Below are positions 1 to 7,946 of a stretch of 9,226 nt of DNA, piece after piece. The position numbers and the translations under genes are program-made. The number at the start of each line of letters is the position of its first letter. Position 1 is the stretch's first letter. The notes beneath the pieces are model-generated. The model worked only from the letters and a program-made list of their open reading frames with translations. It had not been told where the DNA came from and searched no databases. The DNA comes from CAYLLN01 sp036496265 (lineage in GTDB: Bacteria; Planctomycetota; Planctomycetia; Pirellulales; Pirellulaceae). Location: the NCBI GenBank assembly GCA_036496265.1, contig DASXLL010000296.1, positions 1 through 9,226 of the forward strand. The letters are read 5' to 3'.

Positions 1-2653
1 CCGTATAGCCAGGCGGCAACTTGCTGACGAGCGCGCCCGTTTCGAGGTTGAATTGCGCGGCGAGCATTTCGAGCCAGTCGCTTCGCAAGTCGTCGTAACC
101 GGCGAGGCTGCTGGAGAGGATCAGATGGTCGGCAGCGCGGGTCGTGGCGACATACAGCAGCCGCTTCCTCTCCTCGGCGTCCTCCTGCTTCTCGAGAATT
201 TGATGGGGCTTCATTCCGGTCACAACGTGATCGCGGTCGTCGTCGCTCGGAAGGCCGACCAGCGGACCGAGCCGGGCGCTAAATGCGGCAACGGGGCCGC
301 GATCGTTTTCGGGCCGATCGAGATCGGGCACGATCACGAGCGGAAACTCTAGCCCTTTGGCGTGGTGAATCGTCATTAGCCGGATGACTTGTGCCGATTC
401 GGAAAGCGTGGCGGCGAGCGGTTCCTTGGGTTCGCGCGCGACGAACTCGGAAAGCTGGGCGATGAAGCCGGCGAGATCGAGCACGCCACCGCGATCGGCG
501 GTGCGCGCCTGCTCGAGCAGCTTTTGCAAGTTGGCCAGTTTGCGTTCGCCGAGGAATTCGGCCAGCAGTGAAGCGTCGTAACCTCTGCGAGCGATTGACT
601 CGCCAAGCAGCGTGGCAATGGAAACCAGGTCCTTGCGGTCACGAAGGTAATGCAGTGTTTCGGCAGCGGCGACGACTTTGATTCGCTCATCGGTCGACAG
701 GGCGGTGGGCAGCTCCACAGCAAAAAGTCCGTCGTTGAGCGTCCCGCCAGCTTCGACGAGCCAATAAAGCGATTCGTCAGCCAGCGAAAAGAACGGGCTG
801 CGCAAGACGCCGGCAAGAGCGATCTCGTCGGCGGGGCTGGCGACGGCGCGGAGCAAGTTGAGCACGTCATAGATTTCTTGCTGCGCGTAAAAAGCGTGGC
901 CGCCGACGACATAGTAATCGAGACCGTAGTCGCGGAGCGCCGCCTCATAGACATCGACGTTGCTGAGCGTGCGGAACAAAATCGCGACGTCGCGACGCTC
1001 GAGTCGCCGCGTGCCGCTAGGGAATGAGTCGTCCGCGATCGGTTTATCGTCGGAATCGATGAACTGGCGCAGTCGCCGGGCAATACGCCGGGCCTCTTCA
1101 GCCCGGGCTTCGCGGGCCGCGCCGCGGATCGTCTTGTCATTTTTTGAGGGCGTGATTGCCCAGAGGAAATCGACGGCCGGCTCGGCCGTGACTTGCGAAC
1201 GATGCGGACGCAGCGGCTCGTACCGATTGCCAAACTCACGACAAAACAGGGCGTTGATGAAGTTGAGGATGGCCGGTTGGCTGCGAAAATTTTCATTGAG
1301 CGGCAATTGACCGCGCTCGGGCACCTCGGAGCGAAGGGTGTGGAAGACTTCGGGCTGCGCGCCGCGAAAGCGGTAAATCGATTGCTTGAAGTCACCGACA
1401 AAGAAAAGTTTGCCGTCGTCGAGCTTTTCGCCACAGAGCAGCTTCACGAGGTCGACCTGTAGTTGATCGGTATCCTGGAACTCATCGACCAAGAGCAACT
1501 GCAAATCTTTGGAGAGCTCCTCGCGAAGGGCGGTTTGCGCGGGGCCGCTCAGCAATTGAAAAGCACGGGCTAGGAGATCGTCGTAGTCGAGCTTGTTTTG
1601 GGAAGCTTTTTGCTGGTCATATTCCTTGGACACACGCTCCGTAAGTCGTAGTAGGGCGAGTCCCAGCTGAGCGGCCTCAATCGCGGCCTCGGGATCGAAC
1701 TGAAGCTTGAGGCATTTATCGAGCTCGTCGCGTAGCGATTTGCAGGCGTCCTTATACAAATCGTATTCGGTGGGAGTGGACCAGTCCTTCGCGGAGCAAA
1801 TCGATTGAACGCCGACGTATTGCCGAAGCGCGCTCAGCTCCTGCGGTGTAACTGAGCGATCGGCGAGCCGCGGCAACGTTTGCAGCAATTCTATCTTCGC
1901 CTGGGCGAACTTAACTTTGCCGGCGGGCGGCGTGACGGAATTCAACAATTCGCAAACGGTCTTCATTTGAGGCGCCTTACTAAGCTTTGCCAACGCCGCA
2001 GGAAACGCTTCGCGCTCGAAGCAGCTTTGCCAGGCCGCCACCGCGTCTGCTGGGGATTTGTCGACCCATTCAGTGAAACTGGCGTCGTGCCGATGCTCGA
2101 TCAGCTCGCGAATTTGAGATTTCAGTTTAGCGAGCCCGAACGCGGAGGCCAAAGTTAGCGTGTCCTCATCGCGATCGGCGAGCTGGTTGCGCAGCACATC
2201 GTCGATGACCTGGCTTTGGAGCACGTCGGATGCGCCCTGATCGAGTACGCCAAACGTCGGCTCCAGGCCTTCCGCTATTGCGTGGCGGCGGAGCAGCGAA
2301 GTGCAAAAGGCGTGGATCGTGCTCACACGGGCGGTTTCGATAGCCCGCAACATTTGCAGCCAGTAGTCCTCGGCCTGTTCGTTGCCGGATGCGGCCGCCT
2401 GCTGCATGCAATCGCGACAGGTGGCGCGAATGCGGCGCCGCATTTCGCGAGCGGCGGCGTCCGTGAATGTAATCGCGATGAGTTGATGCAGCTGGGCCGG
2501 GTTCGGGGCTTCCGCACTTGCGGGATTGAGGTGCGAGAGGAATCGTTCGGTGAGGACATGCGTCTTGCCACAGCCGGCGCCGGCAGCGAGCGCCACCGAC
2601 GTGTCGCGCGTGGCGAGCGCCTTGCTTTGCTCGGATGTGAGGGTGGATGGCAT
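1..2653 (-). CDS. addA: AddA-type helicase-nuclease subunit (UvrD/RecB superfamily 1 helicase), C-terminus beyond window
   Basis: AddA is the motor subunit of the AddAB enzyme, which unwinds and resects double-strand DNA ends to start RecA-dependent recombination; it acts in the cytoplasm. The 884 visible codons have no stop and contain the full superfamily 1A motif set in order: Q-motif glutamine near residue 9; Walker A GAGCGKT (Lys30); motif Ia TFTDAAAREM (62-71); a DYDDLL segment shortly before motif II; motif II DEFQDT (390-395); motif III GDFKQSIYRFRG (from 420); motif IV NENFRS (453-458); motif V MTIHHAKGLEF (from 760); motif VI RLLYVATTRA (831-840). AddA proteins are usually about 1100-1250 residues with a C-terminal RecB-type nuclease, so the unseen part should hold that domain. 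The ATG is the first start after an in-frame TGA at 2680-2678. No SD is visible before it, so translation is probably coupled to addB, whose stop lies 10 nt upstream. The adjacent AddB argues against other UvrD/Rep helicases. Confidence 0.93.
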   Translation of the reverse strand, partial: MPSTLTSEQSKALATRDTSVALAAGAGCGKTHVLTERFLSHLNPASAEAPNPAQLHQLIAITFTDAAAREMRRRIRATCRDCMQQAAASGNEQAEDYWLQMLRAIETARVSTIHAFCTSLLRRHAIAEGLEPTFGVLDQGASDVLQSQVIDDVLRNQLADRDEDTLTLASAFGLAKLKSQIRELIEHRHDASFTEWVDKSPADAVAAWQSCFEREAFPAALAKLSKAPQMKTVCELLNSVTPPAGKVKFAQAKIELLQTLPRLADRSVTPQELSALRQYVGVQSICSAKDWSTPTEYDLYKDACKSLRDELDKCLKLQFDPEAAIEAAQLGLALLRLTERVSKEYDQQKASQNKLDYDDLLARAFQLLSGPAQTALREELSKDLQLLLVDEFQDTDQLQVDLVKLLCGEKLDDGKLFFVGDFKQSIYRFRGAQPEVFHTLRSEVPERGQLPLNENFRSQPAILNFINALFCREFGNRYEPLRPHRSQVTAEPAVDFLWAITPSKNDKTIRGAAREARAEEARRIARRLRQFIDSDDKPIADDSFPSGTRRLERRDVAILFRTLSNVDVYEAALRDYGLDYYVVGGHAFYAQQEIYDVLNLLRAVASPADEIALAGVLRSPFFSLADESLYWLVEAGGTLNDGLFAVELPTALSTDERIKVVAAAETLHYLRDRKDLVSIATLLGESIARRGYDASLLAEFLGERKLANLQKLLEQARTADRGGVLDLAGFIAQLSEFVAREPKEPLAATLSESAQVIRLMTIHHAKGLEFPLVIVPDLDRPENDRGPVAAFSARLGPLVGLPSDDDRDHVVTGMKPHQILEKQEDAEERKRLLYVATTRAADHLILSSSLAGYDDLRSDWLEMLAAQFNLETGALVSKLPPGYT

Positions 2654-2659
2654 GAAGCA

Positions 2660-2680
2660 GGGTTCAGGGTTCAGGGTTCA
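2660..2680. repeat. Three tandem heptamers at the addB/addA junction
   Basis: The plus strand has three perfect consecutive copies of GGGTTCA; the minus strand reads TGAACCC three times. Seven is not a multiple of three, so the three TGA triplets (2680-2678, 2673-2671, 2666-2664) fall in three different frames. The last is the addB stop, and the first is the in-frame stop upstream of the addA start. The array therefore closes every minus-strand frame just before addA. Whether it is a dispersed repeat or a local slippage product cannot be told from one window. Confidence 0.9.
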
Positions 2681-5600
2681 GATCGGAAATCCATTGCTTA
2701 CCCAGGCTGCGGACTTGTGCGACACGGCAGACCGTCGAAAAGTTGCAAATGCTCGTGCATTGATCGTCGCGGCTCGCAACGGGGAAGTTGCCCGCCCGGA
2801 TGTCGGTCACGAATTGTCGGATCCGCGCGACGACGCTTTGCTGAAGCGCTGACCATTCCTCCGCGGAACAATTTAGCGAGTACTTCGCACTTGCGGTCAT
2901 GCCTTTGTCCATGGACCAGTAACCGGCCCACAAGGGGCGCCCGTTGTTTTCGCCAAACAATAGGACTTGGGCGGCCATCACATAGAGGGGCGGTTGCAGC
3001 CGTTCGCCAGATTCCATTTTTTCCGTGGTCAGGGTCGGCCGACGGCCGGACTTGTAGTCGATCACGTTAAAGACGGTCTGGCCGCCGACCTGGCCGACGT
3101 CGATGCGATCGATGCGGCCGGTAATGCGGAGCTGCTCGCCGCCAATGTCGAGCAAAAATGGCTCGGCCGTCGAGCGATGGTCCTCGGCGTCGGATTCTTC
3201 CGAGCGTGCTGGCCCAAAGCGGAATTCGAAATAGGTCGGCAGCGGCGCACGATCCAATTCTCGCCACGCGGAATCATACGCATTGTGGTGTTCAATGTAT
3301 TGCTCGCTCCATTTGATGATCTGGCGCCGATCTAGCTCCTCAAGCGCGCCATCGAGACCGTCACGCTGGGCGCTGCCGAGTTCAGCTTCAAGAGCGCGCT
3401 CAAAGGCAGCGGCGACGGTGGCGGGCTCGCGCTGTGAGAGGGTGTTGCCGCCGTCGGCCGATTGCAGTTGTCGATGGACGTTTGCCAGCACCCGGTGCAG
3501 TAGCGATCCACGACGGGCCGCATCGATTTCGAGGGTGAGCTCGCCGAGCGGCTCCAGTTGAAGCACATCTTCCAGCAGGGAATGAAACGGGCAGCGGGCA
3601 TATTTTTCCCACTGGCTTGGGCTCCACAAATGTTGCGGGCCGAAGCGGCGGGCAAGCTGGCCGCGGATGGCTGGGCTGGTGAGCAGGCCGTCGGCAGGAC
3701 CGAAGGCGTCTCGGACGGCGCGAATCGAGTGAATGCGGAGCGCGGAATCGATCGACGCAGCGACATGCTTGGTGGCGCGATCGCCAAGTAGGCCGGCAAA
3801 GAGCGAGATGTTTCGCTCGGCTGCAGGTTCCAGCGCGCTTTTGACCGCCTGCACCCGCCATTCACTCGGGCTAAGCGGTTCAAGTATTGCAGAGACGGGC
3901 GAGAGCTGCGGCTCAATGCGTATAATTTTGGCGTGAGGCTCCAGCAATCGCTCCAGCTCCGTGACATAGGAACTGGGCGGAAGGTCCTGGGCTTTTTCAT
4001 CCAGGGCGGGATAACTGATGGTGAGTCGCTCCCGGGCGCGCGTGAGGACTTCATAGAACAGCAGCATCTCTTCCTGGGAGCGCGTAACCGCAGGTGGCGG
4101 CGATTCAGCACGGTGTTGATCGCCCACATTTTGAAAGCACTGGTAGTCGGCTTCCGAATAGAGGCGACCCACTCGTTCGGGCGACGGAAACGATTGCTCG
4201 GACATGCCCGCTAAAAACAAATGTCTGGCTTCGATGTTCCGTGCGGCGATAGCGGAGAGAATACGAACGCGGCCTACGTCATCGTGTGACGGCTTAAGCG
4301 ATTCGTGCGCGGCGACGTCGACGAGCAAATGGAGCGCGCCCGATCGAGTTAGCTCGGCCGGCTGGTCTAACTTGCTGGCGAGGGCTTCGATTGCGGCGAA
4401 GTGCGTGGCGATTTGCTGCCAGGCGAGACGGGCTTCGAAAAGTTCTCTGACGTTTGCCGAATCGTCCGCCGATTCGGACGAGGTCTCGGCGAACGCCGCA
4501 ATTCCAAGTCGCGTGCCCAATCGTTCGAGCGCGGCGATCCAAGCCGTTGGCGATGCATGTTTGGGCAACTCATCGATCGAGGCCGACAGTTGCTGAAGCA
4601 TTCGCTGTGTGATCGCGGCAGCCGATGCTCTGGTGCGGCGATGGCTAGCGGCTGATTCGGTGGTGGCTGAGATTGCCGCGGGTGGGCACGCGAGTTGATC
4701 GACTCGATGTGTGAGTGGCTCGCGACCCTTGGCAATTTGCAAATCGCGGATCAGCCACTCGGTTGCCGCCCGAGTCGGACGATCGAACACTGTGAGCAAG
4801 TTGTTGGTCACGATAGAAACGAGATTACGAAACGGCCAATCTTCAATATCGAGGCGCAGCAAATCGAAAATCGCGCGGACCGCGCCGGTGCTTGTGAGCG
4901 GCCGCTTAGCGTCCAGTGAATACGGAATGCCATACTCGGCGAAAACCTCACGGACGCGCGGCGCGGCATCGTGCAGCGAGCGGAATACAACGGCAATGTC
5001 GCTCGGCCGCATCGAGCGGTCGACAAGCTGCTGTTTGATACGGCGCGCGATTTGGACGATTTCGTCCTGTGCGCCGGCCGCGGCGACGATCTCAAGCCTA
5101 TCGAGCGAGGCAATGGCTTCGGGCGACGGTACGGTCACGCGGCGCGGCGGAAGAAATAGGTTGCTCGCCAGGTGATCTAGCGCTGGCCAGTCTGTCGGAC
5201 GCGGCATCATCGCTTCGACCTTGAGTCGCGGGACATGTCGGCGAAGCTCGGCTAGCGTGGCGGCAGACTTGGCGAAAAGATCGGAGCGGCCGACGATGGT
5301 CGGCTGCTCGGAATTGGCCAGGCCATCATCGCCGGGCAAAGAGATTACTAAATGGCGGCAACGCTGGCCGAGCGCTGCCAGGATTTCATGCTGCAAGCAT
5401 GTGAAGTCGGTGAAGCCATCAGCAACGACCACGTCCAAATTGGTGAACAATGTGTAGTCATTTGACTGGAGTGCATCACGGACGACGGCGTGCCGGCTTT
5501 CGTGATCGAACAGCTGGTGTTTTTTCAGCAGCGTCTCGTAGCCGCTGTAGAGTTGGCTCAGCTCCGTGTGCTGTGCTCGGTCGCCGCGGGTGCCGCCCGA

Positions 5601-6041
5601 TTTGTTGAATGTGGCGGCAGTTATTCCATGCCGCACCAGTTCGCCAAAATGGTCGACCAAGAGATCAATGAATGACGAATGCCGAGCGGCCGCGGCAAAC
5701 GCGATCAATTGTTTGTCTGCTTCGGCGCGCTCGACGATCCAGCGGATCAGCGAGCGCTGCTGGAAAGGCGAGAGCGATCTTGGGGGCTGTGGCAAGGCCG
5801 TCAGCACACGATCGGCCAGGTGGTCAAAGGTGAGGACGCGCGGTTCGAGCAGCGCGGTAGCGCCAGCTCCCAAAAGTTGTTGCCGGATGGCAGCCACGCT
5901 ACGCGATGAGGGAGCCAGCCATATCGCCTGGGTGACGCTGCCCGCCGGCCGGGATTCCAAAGCGTCGCGGTATTGCCTTACCAGTCGGTAAGTTTTGCCC
6001 GAGCGAGCCGGACCTACCAGGACGGTGAATTCGGCAGGCAT
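2664..6041 (-). CDS. addB: AddB-type helicase-nuclease subunit with PD-(D/E)XK nuclease and Fe-S cysteines
   Basis: AddB partners AddA. In the studied enzymes it carries one of the two nuclease sites and recognises Chi, while its own helicase-like domain is inactive as a motor. This 1125-residue protein starts with Walker A GPARSGKT (residues 10-17). A central RILSAIAARNIEARHLFLAGM segment, followed by SEQSFPSPERVGR, is typical of AddB/RecC-like helicase domains. The C-terminal nuclease shows GRIDRID (Asp978, Asp981), VIDYKSG (Asp995, Lys997) and a downstream QPPLYVMAAQ segment, as in RecB-family PD-(D/E)XK domains. Four cysteines fit the Fe-S staple that brackets this nuclease: Cys817 in YARCPF, then Cys1095, Cys1099 and Cys1105. 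The first interval of the C-terminal trio is C-x3-C, where the Bacillus form as I recall it is C-x2-C. The ATG has only a weak GGA upstream; the frame is closed by a TAA about 45 nt upstream, so no earlier ATG is available. The last residues (LNPEP) and the stop lie inside a heptamer repeat. Confidence 0.93.
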   Translation of the reverse strand: MPAEFTVLVGPARSGKTYRLVRQYRDALESRPAGSVTQAIWLAPSSRSVAAIRQQLLGAGATALLEPRVLTFDHLADRVLTALPQPPRSLSPFQQRSLIRWIVERAEADKQLIAFAAAARHSSFIDLLVDHFGELVRHGITAATFNKSGGTRGDRAQHTELSQLYSGYETLLKKHQLFDHESRHAVVRDALQSNDYTLFTNLDVVVADGFTDFTCLQHEILAALGQRCRHLVISLPGDDGLANSEQPTIVGRSDLFAKSAATLAELRRHVPRLKVEAMMPRPTDWPALDHLASNLFLPPRRVTVPSPEAIASLDRLEIVAAAGAQDEIVQIARRIKQQLVDRSMRPSDIAVVFRSLHDAAPRVREVFAEYGIPYSLDAKRPLTSTGAVRAIFDLLRLDIEDWPFRNLVSIVTNNLLTVFDRPTRAATEWLIRDLQIAKGREPLTHRVDQLACPPAAISATTESAASHRRTRASAAAITQRMLQQLSASIDELPKHASPTAWIAALERLGTRLGIAAFAETSSESADDSANVRELFEARLAWQQIATHFAAIEALASKLDQPAELTRSGALHLLVDVAAHESLKPSHDDVGRVRILSAIAARNIEARHLFLAGMSEQSFPSPERVGRLYSEADYQCFQNVGDQHRAESPPPAVTRSQEEMLLFYEVLTRARERLTISYPALDEKAQDLPPSSYVTELERLLEPHAKIIRIEPQLSPVSAILEPLSPSEWRVQAVKSALEPAAERNISLFAGLLGDRATKHVAASIDSALRIHSIRAVRDAFGPADGLLTSPAIRGQLARRFGPQHLWSPSQWEKYARCPFHSLLEDVLQLEPLGELTLEIDAARRGSLLHRVLANVHRQLQSADGGNTLSQREPATVAAAFERALEAELGSAQRDGLDGALEELDRRQIIKWSEQYIEHHNAYDSAWRELDRAPLPTYFEFRFGPARSEESDAEDHRSTAEPFLLDIGGEQLRITGRIDRIDVGQVGGQTVFNVIDYKSGRRPTLTTEKMESGERLQPPLYVMAAQVLLFGENNGRPLWAGYWSMDKGMTASAKYSLNCSAEEWSALQQSVVARIRQFVTDIRAGNFPVASRDDQCTSICNFSTVCRVAQVRSLGKQWISDLNPEP

Positions 6042-6091
6042 GTTGGTCCGCTGGGCTGATCGACGAGGGCGTTGAACGAGTCTTTAGTCGA

Positions 6092-6119
6092 ATTCTGGCC
6101 GTAAGTTGCGTCGTGTCAA
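6092..6119 (-). promoter_or_regulatory. Candidate sigma70-type promoter for addB-addA
   Basis: On the minus strand a perfect -35 TTGACA (6119-6114) is followed after 16 nt by CAGAAT (6097-6092), a 4/6 match to the -10 consensus. Transcription would begin near 6085, giving an untranslated leader of about 45 nt before addB. Position and orientation are right for the operon; the -10 is only moderate. Confidence 0.5.
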
Positions 6120-6269
6120 GGATGAACGAAGGGGGCGACCGTGGCGAGCAAGGCAAAGAGGTTGCATTCTTGTTTTCGGCCAAGGTTTCTTGTCGTTATC
6201 CCCGTCAGCGCGCCGAAAAATGAGCCGCTTCGCAACTTCGCATTTTTGCTCGCTTTTGCAGGTCACTGA

Positions 6270-6299
6270 TTGACAGCTAAGTGCTTTTCAGGTTACACT
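6270..6299 (+). promoter_or_regulatory. Candidate sigma70-type promoter for the DUF1559 gene
   Basis: TTGACA (6270-6275) and TACACT (6294-6299; 4/6 match to TATAAT) are separated by 18 nt. This is the best plus-strand promoter match I saw between the two divergent units. Transcription would start near 6306, leaving a leader of about 265 nt. It diverges from the addBA promoter, with the two -35 boxes about 150 bp apart. Confidence 0.5.
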
Positions 6300-6489
6300 T
6301 TGGGAATCGAGCGGGTGGATTCTGCGCTTGAGTTTGCGCCAGCTGGGGGCAGCTTGTCAGGAACTGAAAGCGCGAATATGCCGCCTCGGCGGTTTGCAGC
6401 GGTGCTTCGATCGCTCCGCGAGTCCGGCAAGTGGAAAACGTTGCAGGAGCAGAGGTCGGCCATCGGTCGATTCATGATGTGGAGGAAGT

Positions 6490-6525
6490 GCCACCACCGG
6501 TGTCGGTGCTGGCGATAATTTTTTT
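6490..6525 (+). terminator. Terminator-like hairpin inside the DUF1559 leader
   Basis: GCCACCACCG (6490-6499) pairs with CGGTGCTGGC (6504-6513) around a GTGT loop, giving ten positions with one C-C mismatch. After ATAA comes a run of seven T (6519-6525). The four-base gap between stem and T tract makes it weaker than a classical terminator. No gene ends just upstream on this strand, so it could be an attenuator, the end of a short RNA starting near 6306, or chance. Folding energy was not computed. Confidence 0.3.
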
Positions 6526-6556
6526 CTCATCCTCATTGTTTCTTTCATTTTTTTTG

Positions 6557-6564
6557 AAGGAGGT
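6557..6564 (+). promoter_or_regulatory. Near-perfect Shine-Dalgarno site for the DUF1559 gene
   Basis: AAGGAGGT matches the anti-SD sequence over eight bases and sits 5 nt before the ATG at 6570, within an unstructured T-rich stretch. It fixes the start codon and suggests efficient translation. The weak or absent SDs of addB and addA contrast with it. Confidence 0.9.
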
Positions 6565-6569
6565 TTCAG

Positions 6570-7898
6570 ATGAACACGCGAGTGAATTCGCGGCGAGGGT
6601 TTACCCTCGTAGAGCTGCTGGTGGTCATCGCGATCATCGGCATCTTGGTAGCGCTGTTGCTACCGGCCATCCAGGCCGCTCGTGAAGCGGCTCGGCGGAA
6701 TCAGTGCCTCAGCCAGATCAAGCAATTGGTATTGGCGATGCACGAGTTTGCCGATTCAAGGCAGGCGTTTCCGCTGGCGTCGACGGCGCCGTTTGTGCAA
6801 GGCAGCACTCAGATTCAATACGGGGCAACCGGTACCGGTTTGACGAATGCGGCGGACGATGGAAATGGCGGGCCGATTGCGCTAGTGCCCCCGGCCGGTA
6901 ATCCGCCGGGGAATAATACTGGTCAGTGGGGAGACGGGTACAGCTGGATCGTGCAAATCTTACCGTATATGGAAGAGAAGCCGCTCTACGACCAGATTTC
7001 CGGAAGCGGAACAGCCACGACCAAAAAAATTGGAAAGCTGAAAGATCCCGCTTTTAAGGCTTCGTTGCACTTAGCGAATATAGACAAAGGGTGGAATGGC
7101 ACGGCGACGACGACGAATCCACTTAATCTCTATAACTGGGAAACCAAGATCCCAGTGTTGCAATGTCCGAGCTATGCCGGGGAAGACACCGTTGCCGCGA
7201 CGACTATTTTTCCGTCGGCGACCACGACTAATGGGGTTGTCGCCGCGTGCAATTACATCGTGTTGGCTTCGACCCATTATTTGGCCGCTGGTGATTTGGC
7301 GACCGGACCGCCGGTGGCCACCGCGTATGGCGCGACCGCAACAAACGGTTGTGGCCAGTTGGCATCATTGAAGGCTTACTGCGGCAACGGCGGCATTCCT
7401 TTCCCTGGTGGCACGGGATCAGCGGCAACTCTCCAGCTCACAAGGAAGGGTTTCCCCTTTGCGAGTTTCACAGATGGTACGTCGAAGACGATCCTCATCA
7501 CCGAGACCCGCGACGAAAACTACACCTCCTGGTATAGCGGTTTCACCTCGTACGGCGTGGGGGCCTGGCCGCAGGCAATGTCGAATGCAACCGAACCGAA
7601 GGGTTCAGTCGCAAATGGGACAGCGCCGATCGTGTGGACGCTCGCCAACGGCGGCGACAGTAGCATCAACAAGGGCGACCGCAATACGGCAAACACGACG
7701 AGGTTCTACCAGGCGACGAACCCTCATAAGACGGGGACGAATCCTTGGAGGAAGTGGGGCCCGAGCAGTTTGCATCCGGGAGTGGTGCAGGCCGGTTGGG
7801 GCGATGGTCGTGGCGCCGTGCTGGCCGACAACGTCGATCCCGACGTGTTCCTGGCTTTGATTACGCGCAACGGTCGCGAGACCGCATCGTTGCCATAA
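6570..7898 (+). CDS. DUF1559 protein with prepilin-type N-terminus and H-X9-DG C-terminal motif
   Basis: The function of this family is not established. The protein begins with a type IV prepilin/pseudopilin signal: basic leader MNTRVNSRRG, predicted cleavage Gly10/Phe11, Glu at mature position 5 (Glu15), then a hydrophobic helix (about residues 11-33) and the conserved AIQAAREAARRNQC segment. The middle (about 70-390) is Gly/Thr/Asn-rich and probably forms the extracytoplasmic domain; it includes the family-typical segment FASFTDGTSKTILITETRD. Near the C-terminus, HPGVVQAGWGDG fits the H-X9-DG motif, followed by a typical DNVDPDVFLALITRNGRE ending. At 442 residues it is at the longer end of what I expect for this family. 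Processing by a prepilin peptidase and display at the cell surface or in a pseudopilus-like structure is inference. No pilin-assembly genes are adjacent. The gene has its own promoter candidate, strong SD and terminator, so it is probably monocistronic. Confidence 0.95.
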   Translation: MNTRVNSRRGFTLVELLVVIAIIGILVALLLPAIQAAREAARRNQCLSQIKQLVLAMHEFADSRQAFPLASTAPFVQGSTQIQYGATGTGLTNAADDGNGGPIALVPPAGNPPGNNTGQWGDGYSWIVQILPYMEEKPLYDQISGSGTATTKKIGKLKDPAFKASLHLANIDKGWNGTATTTNPLNLYNWETKIPVLQCPSYAGEDTVAATTIFPSATTTNGVVAACNYIVLASTHYLAAGDLATGPPVATAYGATATNGCGQLASLKAYCGNGGIPFPGGTGSAATLQLTRKGFPFASFTDGTSKTILITETRDENYTSWYSGFTSYGVGAWPQAMSNATEPKGSVANGTAPIVWTLANGGDSSINKGDRNTANTTRFYQATNPHKTGTNPWRKWGPSSLHPGVVQAGWGDGRGAVLADNVDPDVFLALITRNGRETASLP

Positions 7899-7946
7899 CG
7901 GGCATCGGTTTTTGGTCACTGTAACGGCATAACGCTCTACGATTTG

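Larger units (their letters stand above)
6306..6569 (+). other. Long untranslated leader with several possible hairpins
   Basis: This stretch lies between the predicted start site and the DUF1559 start codon and contains no convincing gene. Three simple hairpins can be drawn by eye: AGCTG/CAGCT around a GGGG loop (6341-6354), CCGC/GCGG around CTCG (6381-6392), and a longer stem at 6490-6513 followed by seven T. After that the sequence is strongly T-rich (T7 at 6519-6525, T8 at 6548-6555) up to the SD. The rest of the gap (6042-6269) holds only the addBA promoter and nothing else I recognise. No known riboswitch class was identified. Confidence 0.35.

Noticed and set aside
376..1434. Long minus-strand open frame of 352 codons inside addA
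   Set aside because: It is a different frame from the helicase frame, which carries motifs II-V across the same DNA. The product is Ser/Arg/Pro-rich with no recognisable motif, as expected for a shadow of a GC-rich gene.
2216..3070. Plus-strand open frame of 284 codons across the addA/addB junction
   Set aside because: It is antisense to two well-supported genes, including the AddB Fe-S motif. The product is Arg/Cys/Gly-rich, lacks a good SD and resembles no family.
6084..6266. Possible 60-codon minus-strand gene upstream of addB
   Set aside because: It uses a GTG start without an SD and overlaps the candidate addBA promoter. There is no recognisable motif.
6270..6518. Possible small gene of 82 codons in the DUF1559 leader
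   Set aside because: It would start at a TTG that overlaps the -35 box, has no SD and gives an Arg/Trp-rich ending without similarity to anything I know. The leader is better read as untranslated.
6617..6624. E. coli Chi octamer GCTGGTGG
   Set aside because: It lies in codons for the Leu-Leu-Val-Val core of the prepilin helix, where it arises naturally. This organism has AddAB, not RecBCD, so the E. coli sequence is not expected to matter.
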